The translations under genes and the position numbers were made by a program. From positions 154,572-212,584 of the forward strand of contig WVYQ01000034.1 of assembly GCA_011772865.1 (NCBI GenBank): 58,013 bases of DNA. Direction: 5' to 3'. The notes under the pieces were generated by a model. It saw only the letters and a program-made list of their open reading frames with translations, was not told where the DNA came from and did no database searches. The stretch comes from Woeseiaceae bacterium (GTDB lineage: Bacteria; Pseudomonadota; Gammaproteobacteria; Steroidobacterales; Woeseiaceae). The stretch's first letter is position 1, and each line of letters starts with the position of its first letter. Positions 38,107-45,895 of the stretch are shown one piece after another.

Positions 38107-38501
38107 TGACCGACGATGAACTGCTCGACATAGCCCGGAAGGTACGAGACAAGGCTCACTGCCCCTATTCGGACTTCAGCGTTGGTGCGGCTCTCGTCGA
38201 CGAGAACGGCAACGTGCATGTCGGCTGCAATGTTGAAAACGCGGCCTACTCCAATGTCAGCTGCGCCGAAGCCGGCGCGATCAGCGCGATGGTGGCCGGG
38301 GGTGGAACACGCATCGTGAAGATTGCCGTGGCCGGCGGCAACAAGGGCGAGAAGTCGCGCGCCTGCACGCCTTGCGGCGGCTGCCGTCAGCGCATTGACG
38401 AATTCGCCGACGACAATACCCACATCATCGTCAAAGATGACGACGAAAACTGGCACAGCTACACGATGGACGAACTGCTGCCGTCGTCTTTTCATCTATA
38501 G
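38106..38501 (+). CDS. cdd: Cytidine deaminase
   Basis: The 131-residue enzyme has the zinc motif CAE (Cys53, Glu55) and PCGGC (Cys90, Cys93), and NVENAAYSNVSCAE, all as in small tetrameric cytidine deaminases. It converts cytidine and deoxycytidine to uridine and deoxyuridine, feeding cytosine nucleosides into the uracil route encoded just upstream. Start and stop of neighbouring frames overlap (TGATG), so it is translated with preA. No nucleoside phosphorylase is in this operon; deoA and the nucleoside hydrolase lie in the minus-strand operon further right. Confidence 0.95.
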   Translation: MTDDELLDIARKVRDKAHCPYSDFSVGAALVDENGNVHVGCNVENAAYSNVSCAEAGAISAMVAGGGTRIVKIAVAGGNKGEKSRACTPCGGCRQRIDEFADDNTHIIVKDDDENWHSYTMDELLPSSFHL

Positions 38502-38513
38502 ACCGGTGGCGCG

Positions 38514-40352
38514 ATGTCACTCATCAGTGAACTAAAACGACGCAACGTGTTTCGCGTAGGCATTGCCTACGTGGTCGTGGCCTGGCTGCTGCTGCAAATA
38601 TCGGACACGCTCGTTCCTGCGTTGCGCCTTCCGGATTGGTTCAACTCGGGCGTCGCGCTGCTCCTCATTTTGGGTTTTCCGATTGCCCTCCTGTTTGCGT
38701 GGGCTTTTGAATTGACGCCCGAGGGGCTGAAAAAAGAAAAGGACGTTGTTCGCAGCGAGTCCGTCACGCAGGTTACGGGTCGAAAACTCGATAAAGTCAT
38801 CATCGGGCTGCTCGCCGTGACTTTGGGATACTTCGTGCTCGACAAATTTGTGTTCGAGTCGGCCCCGGACGTCGCCGTCGATGAAATCACCGCAGGTGGT
38901 GGTGCAAAGACTGTGGCTGTCCTGCCCTTTGTCCCCATGAGCTCTGGCGACGACGACGAATACTTCGCCGACGGGCTTACCGAGGAGATACTCAACGTTC
39001 TTGCAAAGCTTCCTGAGCTACAGGTAACAGCACGTACCTCGTCGTTCTTTTTTAAAGGGCAAAACATTCCGATTCCCGAGATCGCGGAGCAGCTCAATGT
39101 CGAACACGTTGTCGAAGGATCAATTCGCAGGGATGCGGAACAGGTTCGTATCACCGCGCAGCTGATCCGCGCCGCTGACGGTTTCCATTTATGGTCGCAG
39201 CACTATGACCGGACGATCGATAGTATTTTTGCTGTGCAGGAAGATATTGCAGAGAACATCGCCGCGGCGCTGGATGTCGTGCTCGACGACGGCGCTCGGG
39301 AGATGATGCGCAAGACCGGCATTCGTGACGTCGAAGCCTTTATCAGCTATCAGAAAGGACTGGAGGCATTTGCAGCAGCCCATGCGAATCTCGAGAACAT
39401 TACGGACGCGCTCGCCATCGCGAACGAGCATTTTGACCGGGCACTGCAGAGTGCCCCGGACCTGGTATCTGCGCGCATCTTGAAAACCGATCTCGCAGGT
39501 CATGTCGTTTTCGATATTGCCGCCAGGTTTCGCGACGAGAAATACGCCGGCGAAGGGCGCGAGGCGCTCGCTGCGCATCAGAAGGAAGCGGATCTCGCGC
39601 GGCAAGCCATGCCCCCGGGCAATCAACGCGACATTCTGAATCTCGAGAGAGCGTTATTTAGCGATGACTGGACAGCAGTCCCGGCCCGCATCAAAAAAGC
39701 AATGCAACCGGGCAAATGCCCGGCGCTGAACTGGATCAATGAGTTTATCGGCCAGTACGGCTGGGCCGAAGAGATCATCCGGAAACACCGCGAGGCGCTG
39801 GTCTGTGATCCACTGGGTTTTGCGGCAGGTGCTTTCATTCCGGTCTTGTATATCTGGCTCGAGGACGGCGACTCCGCGATACAGGAAATCGAAAACGTGA
39901 AAGCAAGGGACGCCGCGCACTCTTGGATGGATGACGCGCTGTACCTTGCGACGCTGGCTGCCGGGCGATTTGACGATCCGGTACTGCAGACCGAGCAGCC
40001 GGAAGACGGCTGGTTCCGATATGACCGGCGCATACCGTATGAGGCTCTGGCGGGGGATCCGGAACTCGCCTGGCAGCTTGCCGAAGAGCACTGGTCCGCA
40101 GACGACGCAGATGATTGGTCTTCGCTGATCGTCGCGGCCATCGTCGGAAATCGCGAAATAGCGAATGAACTGGCTGCACGGATAGATGGGCGCCCAGGCA
40201 GTTCACTTGCCCTCAGCGCAGCCGTATTTCAATGCTTTTGTGGCGCGCCCTTCGATCTCGAAGCGACGCCGAACTACAAAGCCCGCATTGAAGAAGCCGG
40301 CTTTGCCTGGCCGCCTGACAAGCCGATCGATTACCCGACGAAGACCTGGTAA
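38514..40352 (+). CDS. Membrane-anchored TolB/FlgO-like domain protein, C-terminal TPR-like repeats (copy 1)
   Basis: The 612-residue protein begins [26 protein letters not shown], with hydrophobic segments near 15-32, 45-66 and 100-115, then a periplasmic TolB-amino-terminal-like domain (VAVLPFVPMSSGDDDEYFADGLTEEILN, about 130-245, ending FHLWSQHYDR) and a helical region of weak TPR-like repeats to the end. Relatives are common in gammaproteobacteria and are often annotated as TPR or adenylate-cyclase-like proteins, but no cyclase domain is here. It starts 12 bases after cdd, so it is the last gene of the pyrimidine operon. A paralogue with the same domain order is at 49988-51805, also last in a nucleoside operon. 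The function is unknown. Confidence 0.75.
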   Translation: MSLISELKRRNVFRVGIAYVVVAWLLLQISDTLVPALRLPDWFNSGVALLLILGFPIALLFAWAFELTPEGLKKEKDVVRSESVTQVTGRKLDKVIIGLLAVTLGYFVLDKFVFESAPDVAVDEITAGGGAKTVAVLPFVPMSSGDDDEYFADGLTEEILNVLAKLPELQVTARTSSFFFKGQNIPIPEIAEQLNVEHVVEGSIRRDAEQVRITAQLIRAADGFHLWSQHYDRTIDSIFAVQEDIAENIAAALDVVLDDGAREMMRKTGIRDVEAFISYQKGLEAFAAAHANLENITDALAIANEHFDRALQSAPDLVSARILKTDLAGHVVFDIAARFRDEKYAGEGREALAAHQKEADLARQAMPPGNQRDILNLERALFSDDWTAVPARIKKAMQPGKCPALNWINEFIGQYGWAEEIIRKHREALVCDPLGFAAGAFIPVLYIWLEDGDSAIQEIENVKARDAAHSWMDDALYLATLAAGRFDDPVLQTEQPEDGWFRYDRRIPYEALAGDPELAWQLAEEHWSADDADDWSSLIVAAIVGNREIANELAARIDGRPGSSLALSAAVFQCFCGAPFDLEATPNYKARIEEAGFAWPPDKPIDYPTKTW

Positions 40353-40358
40353 CCCGCC

Positions 40359-40502
40359 TTATCGCTTGTCGAGCGTAACGTCGCGCACGCCGCCATTCGA
40401 GTTCGCAAGGCACAAGACTTTTGCAGCGTGGCCTCTCGGTAACGTAAGCGTTGCGACAACCGCTACTCTGATCGGGCCTTCGGTTTTCCTGTCAATGCTC
40501 AT
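40359..40502 (-). CDS. Small ORF of 47 codons, coupled to ribokinase
   Basis: The frame starts at an ATG whose bases overlap the TGA of the ribokinase gene (ATGA), the same coupling used between other genes of this operon, and ends seven bases from the end of the convergent TPR gene. The product begins MSIDRKTEGPIRVAVV, has a mildly hydrophobic middle and ends in charged residues (RDVTLDKR). I recognise no family and there is no obvious signal peptide or membrane segment. It fills a 146-base gap that would otherwise be empty. It may be a real small protein or chance; codon choice is less GC-biased than in its neighbours. Confidence 0.35.
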   Translation of the reverse strand: MSIDRKTEGPIRVAVVATLTLPRGHAAKVLCLANSNGGVRDVTLDKR

Positions 40503-41356
40503 ATTGCGGCATCCTCCATGAGCCGGAGCACCTCCTGCCGCGTCGGCAACGAGGGCTGGGCGCCCAGCGTGCGGGTTGCTGCGGCGCCGGCGGCGCAGGC
40601 AAAGCGTAATGCGGACTCCGGCTGCTGGCCCTCGACGAGCGCGAGTGCCAATGCCGCAGTAAACGTGTCACCTGCGGCCGTTGTATCGATGGCATCGACG
40701 CGCGGCGGCTTTACACGAGCAAGATCTTCCCCGTTTCTGGTCAGCACGGCGCCGGCAGCACCGAAAGTCGTGGCTATCATCCCCGAACATGCGTCGAGGC
40801 TCTCGCCGTACCATGCGGCCTCGGTCTCGTTGACGATGATCAGGTCCGCTCGCTGCAACACCGATACATCCACATGCTGTGCCGGCGCAAGATTGACACA
40901 GAAAAATCCGCCGAACTCCGCGCCCGCCCGGGCCACCGTGTCGGTGGGGACCTCGAGCTGGCAGATCATTGCCTCGGCGTCGGGAATCCGGAGCAGGTCG
41001 GTGGCCAGTTTTTTGTTAGCGCCAGGCGCCACGACGATGTGATTTTCTCCGGACGGATCAACTGCGATCAATGCGGTTCCTGTCGATATATCGGCTTCGA
41101 CGCGAACCTCCGACAAGTCGACACCACCTTCGCGCAGCAGGGCCAGCGCTTCATCGGCTGCCGAATCGTCACCGACACAGGCCAGCAGCTGAACTTCGGC
41201 GCCGAGGCGCTTCGCCGCCAGTGCCTGGTTGGCGCCTTTGCCACCCGGGAAGCGATTGAGCTCGGCGTCGGTCACGGTCTCGCCCGGCGCCGGCAATTTC
41301 TTCACCGTGGCAACGAGATCGAGGTTGACCGAACCTATGACGACGATCGAACTCAT
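40499..41356 (-). CDS. rbsK: Ribokinase
   Basis: The 285-residue sugar kinase opens with VIGSVNLDLVATVKKLPAPGETV and RFPGGKGANQALAAKRLGA, and closes with the ATP-site signature DAIDTTAAGDTFTAALALAL, whose last Asp is the catalytic base. It phosphorylates ribose to ribose-5-phosphate. The ATG overlaps the stop of the nucleoside hydrolase gene (ATGA), so ribose freed by that hydrolase is handed directly to this kinase. DTTAAGD replaces the more usual DTTGAGD, a variant common in ribokinases. Confidence 0.93.
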   Translation of the reverse strand: MSSIVVIGSVNLDLVATVKKLPAPGETVTDAELNRFPGGKGANQALAAKRLGAEVQLLACVGDDSAADEALALLREGGVDLSEVRVEADISTGTALIAVDPSGENHIVVAPGANKKLATDLLRIPDAEAMICQLEVPTDTVARAGAEFGGFFCVNLAPAQHVDVSVLQRADLIIVNETEAAWYGESLDACSGMIATTFGAAGAVLTRNGEDLARVKPPRVDAIDTTAAGDTFTAALALALVEGQQPESALRFACAAGAAATRTLGAQPSLPTRQEVLRLMEDAAI

Positions 41357-42300
41357 GGCCGATCACCGTAACTCGCAAGCCGCTCGGTCAGTAATGCGTA
41401 GAAACCATCACTGTCCACCGCATATACCCAATGTACGTTCCTCGGCCTGTCGGTCACATGCCAGAAATCGACAGCAGTGTGCCCGAGCGTCAGCTCCGAT
41501 TGTGTTTCGATCGATACATTGCAGTCTTTGCCGCTAAACAGATCGGGCTTGATCAACCACGCCACCGTGCACGGATCGTGTAATGGCGCGCCGGGCGCCG
41601 AATACTTGCTCATGTCGTAGCGCTCGAAGAAACCAATCATGCCGGCAGTCGCCTCGGCAACCGGGTTGCTCAACGCTTTTATACGCTGCACGCGATCTTT
41701 CGTCGACAACACCTGGTGGGTCACGTCGAGCCCCATTTGCGTTATCGGCCTGCCGCAGCGAAACACGATATCGGCCGCGTCCGGGTCCACGAGGATATTG
41801 AACTCGGCCGAGGGCGTGCGGTTGCCACCCTCCCGCATCGCACCACCCATCAGCACGATGCGCTCGATCTTCGGGAGAATAGCCGGCTCGCGATCGATCG
41901 CTGTGCCGATGTTGGTCAGCGGTCCGGTCGGCACGAGCATTATCGAATCGTCGTCAGCAGCCAGCAACGTCTCGATAATGAAATCCACACCATGCTGCGA
42001 CTGCAAGGGTGTCGCCGGTTCAAACACATCGATCCCGTCGATACCGGTCTCGCCATGGATGTATTCCGCGGTCTTGAGCGGTCGCTGCATCGGCCGGTCG
42101 CAGCCGGCGAACACAGGCACGTCGCTGACGCCCGCGATATCGCACATCATTCGCGCGTTTCGGTGCGTCAGTTCGAGCGGCACGTTGCCGCCGACCGTCG
42201 TAACGCCAAGGACCTCGAGTTCCGGTGACGCGAATGCAAGAAACAGGGCGACAGCATCGTCCTGCCCAGGATCGCAGTCGATGATGATCTTGCGTGTCAC
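41353..42300 (-). CDS. Inosine/uridine-preferring nucleoside hydrolase
   Basis: The 315-residue enzyme has the calcium-binding aspartate cluster D8, D10, D14, D15 in DCDPGQDDAVA, then LMGGAM, FNILVDPDAA and, near residue 240, LHDPCTVAW, all conserved in the IUNH family. It hydrolyses ribonucleosides to base and free ribose. The substrate range (pyrimidine or purine) cannot be read from the sequence; the dioxygenase, DeoA and the pyrimidine genes nearby lean to pyrimidine. There is no signal peptide, so it acts in the cytoplasm. It follows the CNT transporter by four bases and overlaps rbsK. Confidence 0.94.
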   Translation of the reverse strand: MTRKIIIDCDPGQDDAVALFLAFASPELEVLGVTTVGGNVPLELTHRNARMMCDIAGVSDVPVFAGCDRPMQRPLKTAEYIHGETGIDGIDVFEPATPLQSQHGVDFIIETLLAADDDSIMLVPTGPLTNIGTAIDREPAILPKIERIVLMGGAMREGGNRTPSAEFNILVDPDAADIVFRCGRPITQMGLDVTHQVLSTKDRVQRIKALSNPVAEATAGMIGFFERYDMSKYSAPGAPLHDPCTVAWLIKPDLFSGKDCNVSIETQSELTLGHTAVDFWHVTDRPRNVHWVYAVDSDGFYALLTERLASYGDRP

Positions 42301-42304
42301 TTGC

Positions 42305-43528
42305 TCAGAAGGTCAGCATCAGGCCCGCGAGCGCCGCGCTCATCAGGTTCGACAGTGAAGCCGCCAGGACCGCCTTGATGCCGAGCTGCCCGATCAGGTC
42401 GCGCTTTTCGGGCACCAGCACGCCGAGACCGCCGAGCAGGATCGCGATCGATGACAGGTTGGCGAAGCCGCACAATGAAAATGTCGTGACGGCGATCGTG
42501 CGCGGGCTCATACCGGCCAGGTAGTCGTTGAGGTGCGAAAACGCGACGAACTCGTTGAGGATGATTTTTTCCCCGAATAGCGCTCCGGCCGCCTCGGCTT
42601 CGGCCCAGGGCACGCTGAGCAGGTACATCAGCGGCTGGAAGATCTTGCCTAGGATCAGCTGCAGCGTGACGCCCTCGATGCCGACCAGGCTGAACAGGCC
42701 GCCGACGAGCCCGTTGAAAAGCGCGATCAGGGCGACGAAAGCCACGAGCATCGCGCCGATGTTGACGGCCAGGCGGAGCCCGTCGGACGTTCCCGTCGCG
42801 GCCGCAAGAATGACGTTCTTGTGGCGACTCGGCTCCATCTTGAACCGCTCGTGCGCACCGGCCGGGACAACCTCATCATCGGGCATGACGATCTTCGCCA
42901 TGAGCAACCCGCCCGGCGCCGCCATGAATGCCGCCGCCAGCAGGTACTTGAGTTCGGCGCCCATCAGCGTGTAGCCGGCCAGGACCGTGCCGGCAATCGA
43001 CGCAAGACCCGAGACCATGACCGTGAACATCTGCGGCTCGGTCAGGCCGCGCAGGTAAGGTTTGACGACGAGCGGCGCCTCGGTCTGGCCGACGAAGATA
43101 TTCGCCGCCGCGTTCATCGACTCGATACCGCCCGTGCCGATGATCTTGTGCAAAGCGCCACCGACGATTCGGACGACCCACTCCATGACGCGCAGGTGAT
43201 ACAGCACCGACATAAGGGCGGCAAAAAATATGATGATCGGGAGTACGTTTATCGCGAAGCTGAAGCCGACAATGTTCGTGTCGGCCAGCGGACCGAACAC
43301 CATGTCGATGCCGGCCTTCGAGAAGTTGATGACGGCCATGACGCCGCGGCTCATCGTATCGATCGTATTCTGTCCCCACGTCGAGTACAGCACGAACGCG
43401 GCGATCAGGGCCTGCAGCGCAAACGCCGCAACAACGATACGCAGGTTGATTGCCTTGCGGTTGCTCGAGAACGCGACCGCGATAGCCAGTATCACGACGA
43501 TGCCGATGATGCCGATGTAATTGCCCAC
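42305..43528 (-). CDS. CNT (NupC)-family nucleoside transporter, copy 1
   Basis: The 407-residue polytopic protein has CNT family signatures: [55 protein letters not shown] and [20 protein letters not shown] carriers import nucleosides with H+ or Na+. It lies between deoA (62-base gap) and the nucleoside hydrolase, and a second CNT of equal length is at 53008-54237. The 62-base gap is the largest in this operon and may hold an internal promoter or processing site. Confidence 0.94.
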   Translation of the reverse strand: MGNYIGIIGIVVILAIAVAFSSNRKAINLRIVVAAFALQALIAAFVLYSTWGQNTIDTMSRGVMAVINFSKAGIDMVFGPLADTNIVGFSFAINVLPIIIFFAALMSVLYHLRVMEWVVRIVGGALHKIIGTGGIESMNAAANIFVGQTEAPLVVKPYLRGLTEPQMFTVMVSGLASIAGTVLAGYTLMGAELKYLLAAAFMAAPGGLLMAKIVMPDDEVVPAGAHERFKMEPSRHKNVILAAATGTSDGLRLAVNIGAMLVAFVALIALFNGLVGGLFSLVGIEGVTLQLILGKIFQPLMYLLSVPWAEAEAAGALFGEKIILNEFVAFSHLNDYLAGMSPRTIAVTTFSLCGFANLSSIAILLGGLGVLVPEKRDLIGQLGIKAVLAASLSNLMSAALAGLMLTF

Positions 43529-43590
43529 GTCCCTACCCCCGAATCTTCTTGTTATTGCGCGGCGGCCCTAGGATACCGCAATCGTCGGAG

Positions 43591-44904
43591 CTAGCCGGAT
43601 AATTTCTCGTGTATGACTCGCCCGGTTTCCGGTGCTTCTTCCTGAACAGTGCAGGCGCCCAACAACAGCCGCTCGGCTTCCGCAGCGGTATCTTCGGATG
43701 CCGCGTGGATTATCGCCAGCGGTGTTTCATTGTCGAGCAAGGTGCCAATGCTCGCTACATCAGTGAATCCGACCGACAGATCGAGTTTCTCGCCCACCTG
43801 ATGACGACCGCCACCCAACTCGATGATCGCATTGCCCACTGCACGTACATTCACCTCCGCGAGGAATCCACTCGTGTGTACGGCACGTGTCACCGGCGCT
43901 GTGGCAAGGTACTTCGAGCTGTTCGTCACGAAGCCCCGCGGCCCGCCCAGAGCAGCAACCATCTCGTCGAAGCGTTCCGCGGCCTGCCCACTGGTAATCG
44001 CTTTCTCGCATCGCGCAATCGCCCGCTCGATATCGTCCTCGGTGCCGGTCACCAGCAGCATCTGGGCGCACAGTTGCATGACGACCTCGTCCAGACGCGA
44101 GTCTCGATAGTCGTTTCGCAGGTAGGCGACCGACTCGGCAATCTCCACGGCGTTGCCTGCCGTGGTGCCCAACACCTCGTTCATATCGGTGATGACGACC
44201 GTCGTTCTGAGATTCGCTTTTGCTGCCGTCGCAATGATGCTTTGCGATAACCGGACCGCGCGTTCGTGGGACGACATGAAAGCGCCGGATCCGACCTTGA
44301 CGTCCATGACCAGGGCGTCGAGACCGGCGGCGATCTTCTTCGACAATATGGACGCTGTAATTAGCGGTATGGACTCGATAGTCGCCGTTACGTCCCGAAT
44401 CGCATAGAGTCGACGGTCAGCCGGCGCGAGATCCGCTGTCTGCCCGATGATCGCGCAGCCCACCGACTTGACAACATTCCTGAAGGTCTCGAAATCCGGT
44501 GCCGTGTTGTACCCGGGAATCGCCTCGGCCTTGTCGGTCGTTCCGCCGGTGTGGCCGAGGCCGCGCCCGGATATCATCGGAACATAGCACCCACAAGCCG
44601 CCACGATTGGCGCAAGGAGAAAGCTGACTTTGTCACCGACGCCACCGGTCGAATGCTTGTCGACGACAGGGCCATCGAGACCGGCATCGCTCCAGTCGAG
44701 CACGGTTCCGGACGCCGCCATGCCCATCGTGAGCCGGGCAGCCTCTTCAAACGTCATCGAATTCAGACAAATCGCCATTGCAAGCGCCGCGACCTGCTCG
44801 ATGGGCAAGGATTCGTCGGCCAGCCCGTCGACAAAGTACTGGATCTGCTCTTCGGACAGCTCCCCGCCGTCACGCTTGGTGCGGATCACGTCGGTGAACA
44901 GCAT
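43591..44904 (-). CDS. deoA: Thymidine phosphorylase
   Basis: The 437-residue protein is a complete type II pyrimidine nucleoside phosphorylase: KHSTGGVGDKVSF, SGRGLGHTGGTTDKAEAIPGY, DVTATIESIPLI, ASILSKKIAAGLDALVMDVKVGSGAFM. It converts thymidine and deoxyuridine to base and 2-deoxyribose-1-phosphate, which DeoB isomerises and DeoC cleaves. Its ATG overlaps the stop of the PhyH dioxygenase gene (TGATG). The family member pdp acts also on uridine; the full DeoA length (about 440) favours thymidine. Confidence 0.96.
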   Translation of the reverse strand: MLFTDVIRTKRDGGELSEEQIQYFVDGLADESLPIEQVAALAMAICLNSMTFEEAARLTMGMAASGTVLDWSDAGLDGPVVDKHSTGGVGDKVSFLLAPIVAACGCYVPMISGRGLGHTGGTTDKAEAIPGYNTAPDFETFRNVVKSVGCAIIGQTADLAPADRRLYAIRDVTATIESIPLITASILSKKIAAGLDALVMDVKVGSGAFMSSHERAVRLSQSIIATAAKANLRTTVVITDMNEVLGTTAGNAVEIAESVAYLRNDYRDSRLDEVVMQLCAQMLLVTGTEDDIERAIARCEKAITSGQAAERFDEMVAALGGPRGFVTNSSKYLATAPVTRAVHTSGFLAEVNVRAVGNAIIELGGGRHQVGEKLDLSVGFTDVASIGTLLDNETPLAIIHAASEDTAAEAERLLLGACTVQEEAPETGRVIHEKLSG

Positions 44905-45788
44905 CAGGCTTCGAATCCGCGCAACGGCAACTCGTCACTGCGCTGCAACCAGTTGTCCTCGGGGTAGTGACAGGCGCGGTCGATGACGTGCAGCGTATAA
45001 GCGTGCCTGGATTTGCTTGACGTATTCGGTCCACTCATGTGCGGAGTCCTGCCGTTGAAGATGACGAGCGTGCCAGCGGGCGCCTCCGCGGGTAACCTGA
45101 GGTGCATCGGGTACGGCGTTTCATCGAGTATTTCGTCGAGAATGCGGCCATCCGCAAAACGATGGTTTCGCTTTCGCAGTGGCGACTTGTGTCCGCCCGG
45201 AATGAAATACATACATCCGTTTTCGACAGTGGCGTCTTCGAGCGCAAACCAGAATCCGACACAGGACTCCGGCTCGGTATAAATGTAAGCGGAATCCTGG
45301 TGACAGACGACTTCGCCGCCAATGCGGGGCGGTTTGAAGATGTACATCGACTGTATGATCGCCGGGTCCTGGAAGCCGATGCTGCGCACGGCCTGTGCCA
45401 GTTTTGGCGTGCGCGAAAACGCGTCGAACGCCGGGTCGAGGTCGTGCATCGCGTGCCCCATCTTGTTGAGACAGTCCTCTTTCGCCTGGCGCAACTGGCC
45501 GGACCCATCGAAGGCATCGCTTTCCAGGAAAAACCGGATCTTGTCGCCGGATTCGGCGAAATAGTCGTCAGCCTGGTGCTCATCCGTCCTGGTCGAAAAT
45601 ACCGTGCTCACGCTTGCAGGGTCGAATGCGTCGGCCATCTCCAGCGCGCGTTGCCGCAGCGCAGCGCAGGCCTCGACATCGGCGAAGTCCCGCAGAATCA
45701 GCACACCGCTCTCCCTGTAATCCGCAATCATCTCGGGAGACAGGAGGCCGTCCTGCGGCGCTGGGTATTTGGGCAGATGGTCACTCAT
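44904..45788 (-). CDS. PhyH-family Fe(II)/2-oxoglutarate dioxygenase, PHYHD1-like
   Basis: The 294-residue protein has the double-stranded beta-helix Fe site H163-x-D165 (VCHQDSAYIYTEP) and H250 (GRTPH), with Arg261 placed to bind 2-oxoglutarate. The segments CHQDSAYIYTEP, FALEDATVENGCMYFIPGGH and the ending in which SRHAYTLH is followed by PEDNWLQ closely resemble animal PHYHD1, whose substrate is not established. It is the first gene of the operon with thymidine phosphorylase, nucleoside transporter, nucleoside hydrolase and ribokinase and is coupled to deoA by TGATG. Fungal Fe/2OG enzymes hydroxylate deoxynucleosides, so a nucleoside substrate is plausible but not shown. I chose the ATG at 45788 because the longer reading has no similarity. 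Confidence 0.85.
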   Translation of the reverse strand: MSDHLPKYPAPQDGLLSPEMIADYRESGVLILRDFADVEACAALRQRALEMADAFDPASVSTVFSTRTDEHQADDYFAESGDKIRFFLESDAFDGSGQLRQAKEDCLNKMGHAMHDLDPAFDAFSRTPKLAQAVRSIGFQDPAIIQSMYIFKPPRIGGEVVCHQDSAYIYTEPESCVGFWFALEDATVENGCMYFIPGGHKSPLRKRNHRFADGRILDEILDETPYPMHLRLPAEAPAGTLVIFNGRTPHMSGPNTSSKSRHAYTLHVIDRACHYPEDNWLQRSDELPLRGFEA

Positions 45789-45816
45789 ATTAGTGCGTGC
45801 TTTATTCTGGCAATTG

Positions 45817-45845
45817 GCTATAGTTGAGTTTAAGACAGCGGGCAA
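45817..45845 (-). promoter_or_regulatory. Candidate sigma-70 promoter of the PhyH-deoA-CNT-NH-rbsK operon
   Basis: On the minus strand a -35-like TTGCCC (45840-45845) and a -10-like TATAGC (45817-45822) are separated by exactly 17 bases, each with four of six consensus bases. The start of transcription would fall near 45810, about 22 bases before the ATG of the dioxygenase gene. It is the only well-spaced pair I find in this 107-base divergent gap. Confidence 0.4.
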
Positions 45846-45895
45846 TTAATCGAAATTGCTACGCGGTCCGACATTATCCACTTGGGGGATTAAGA

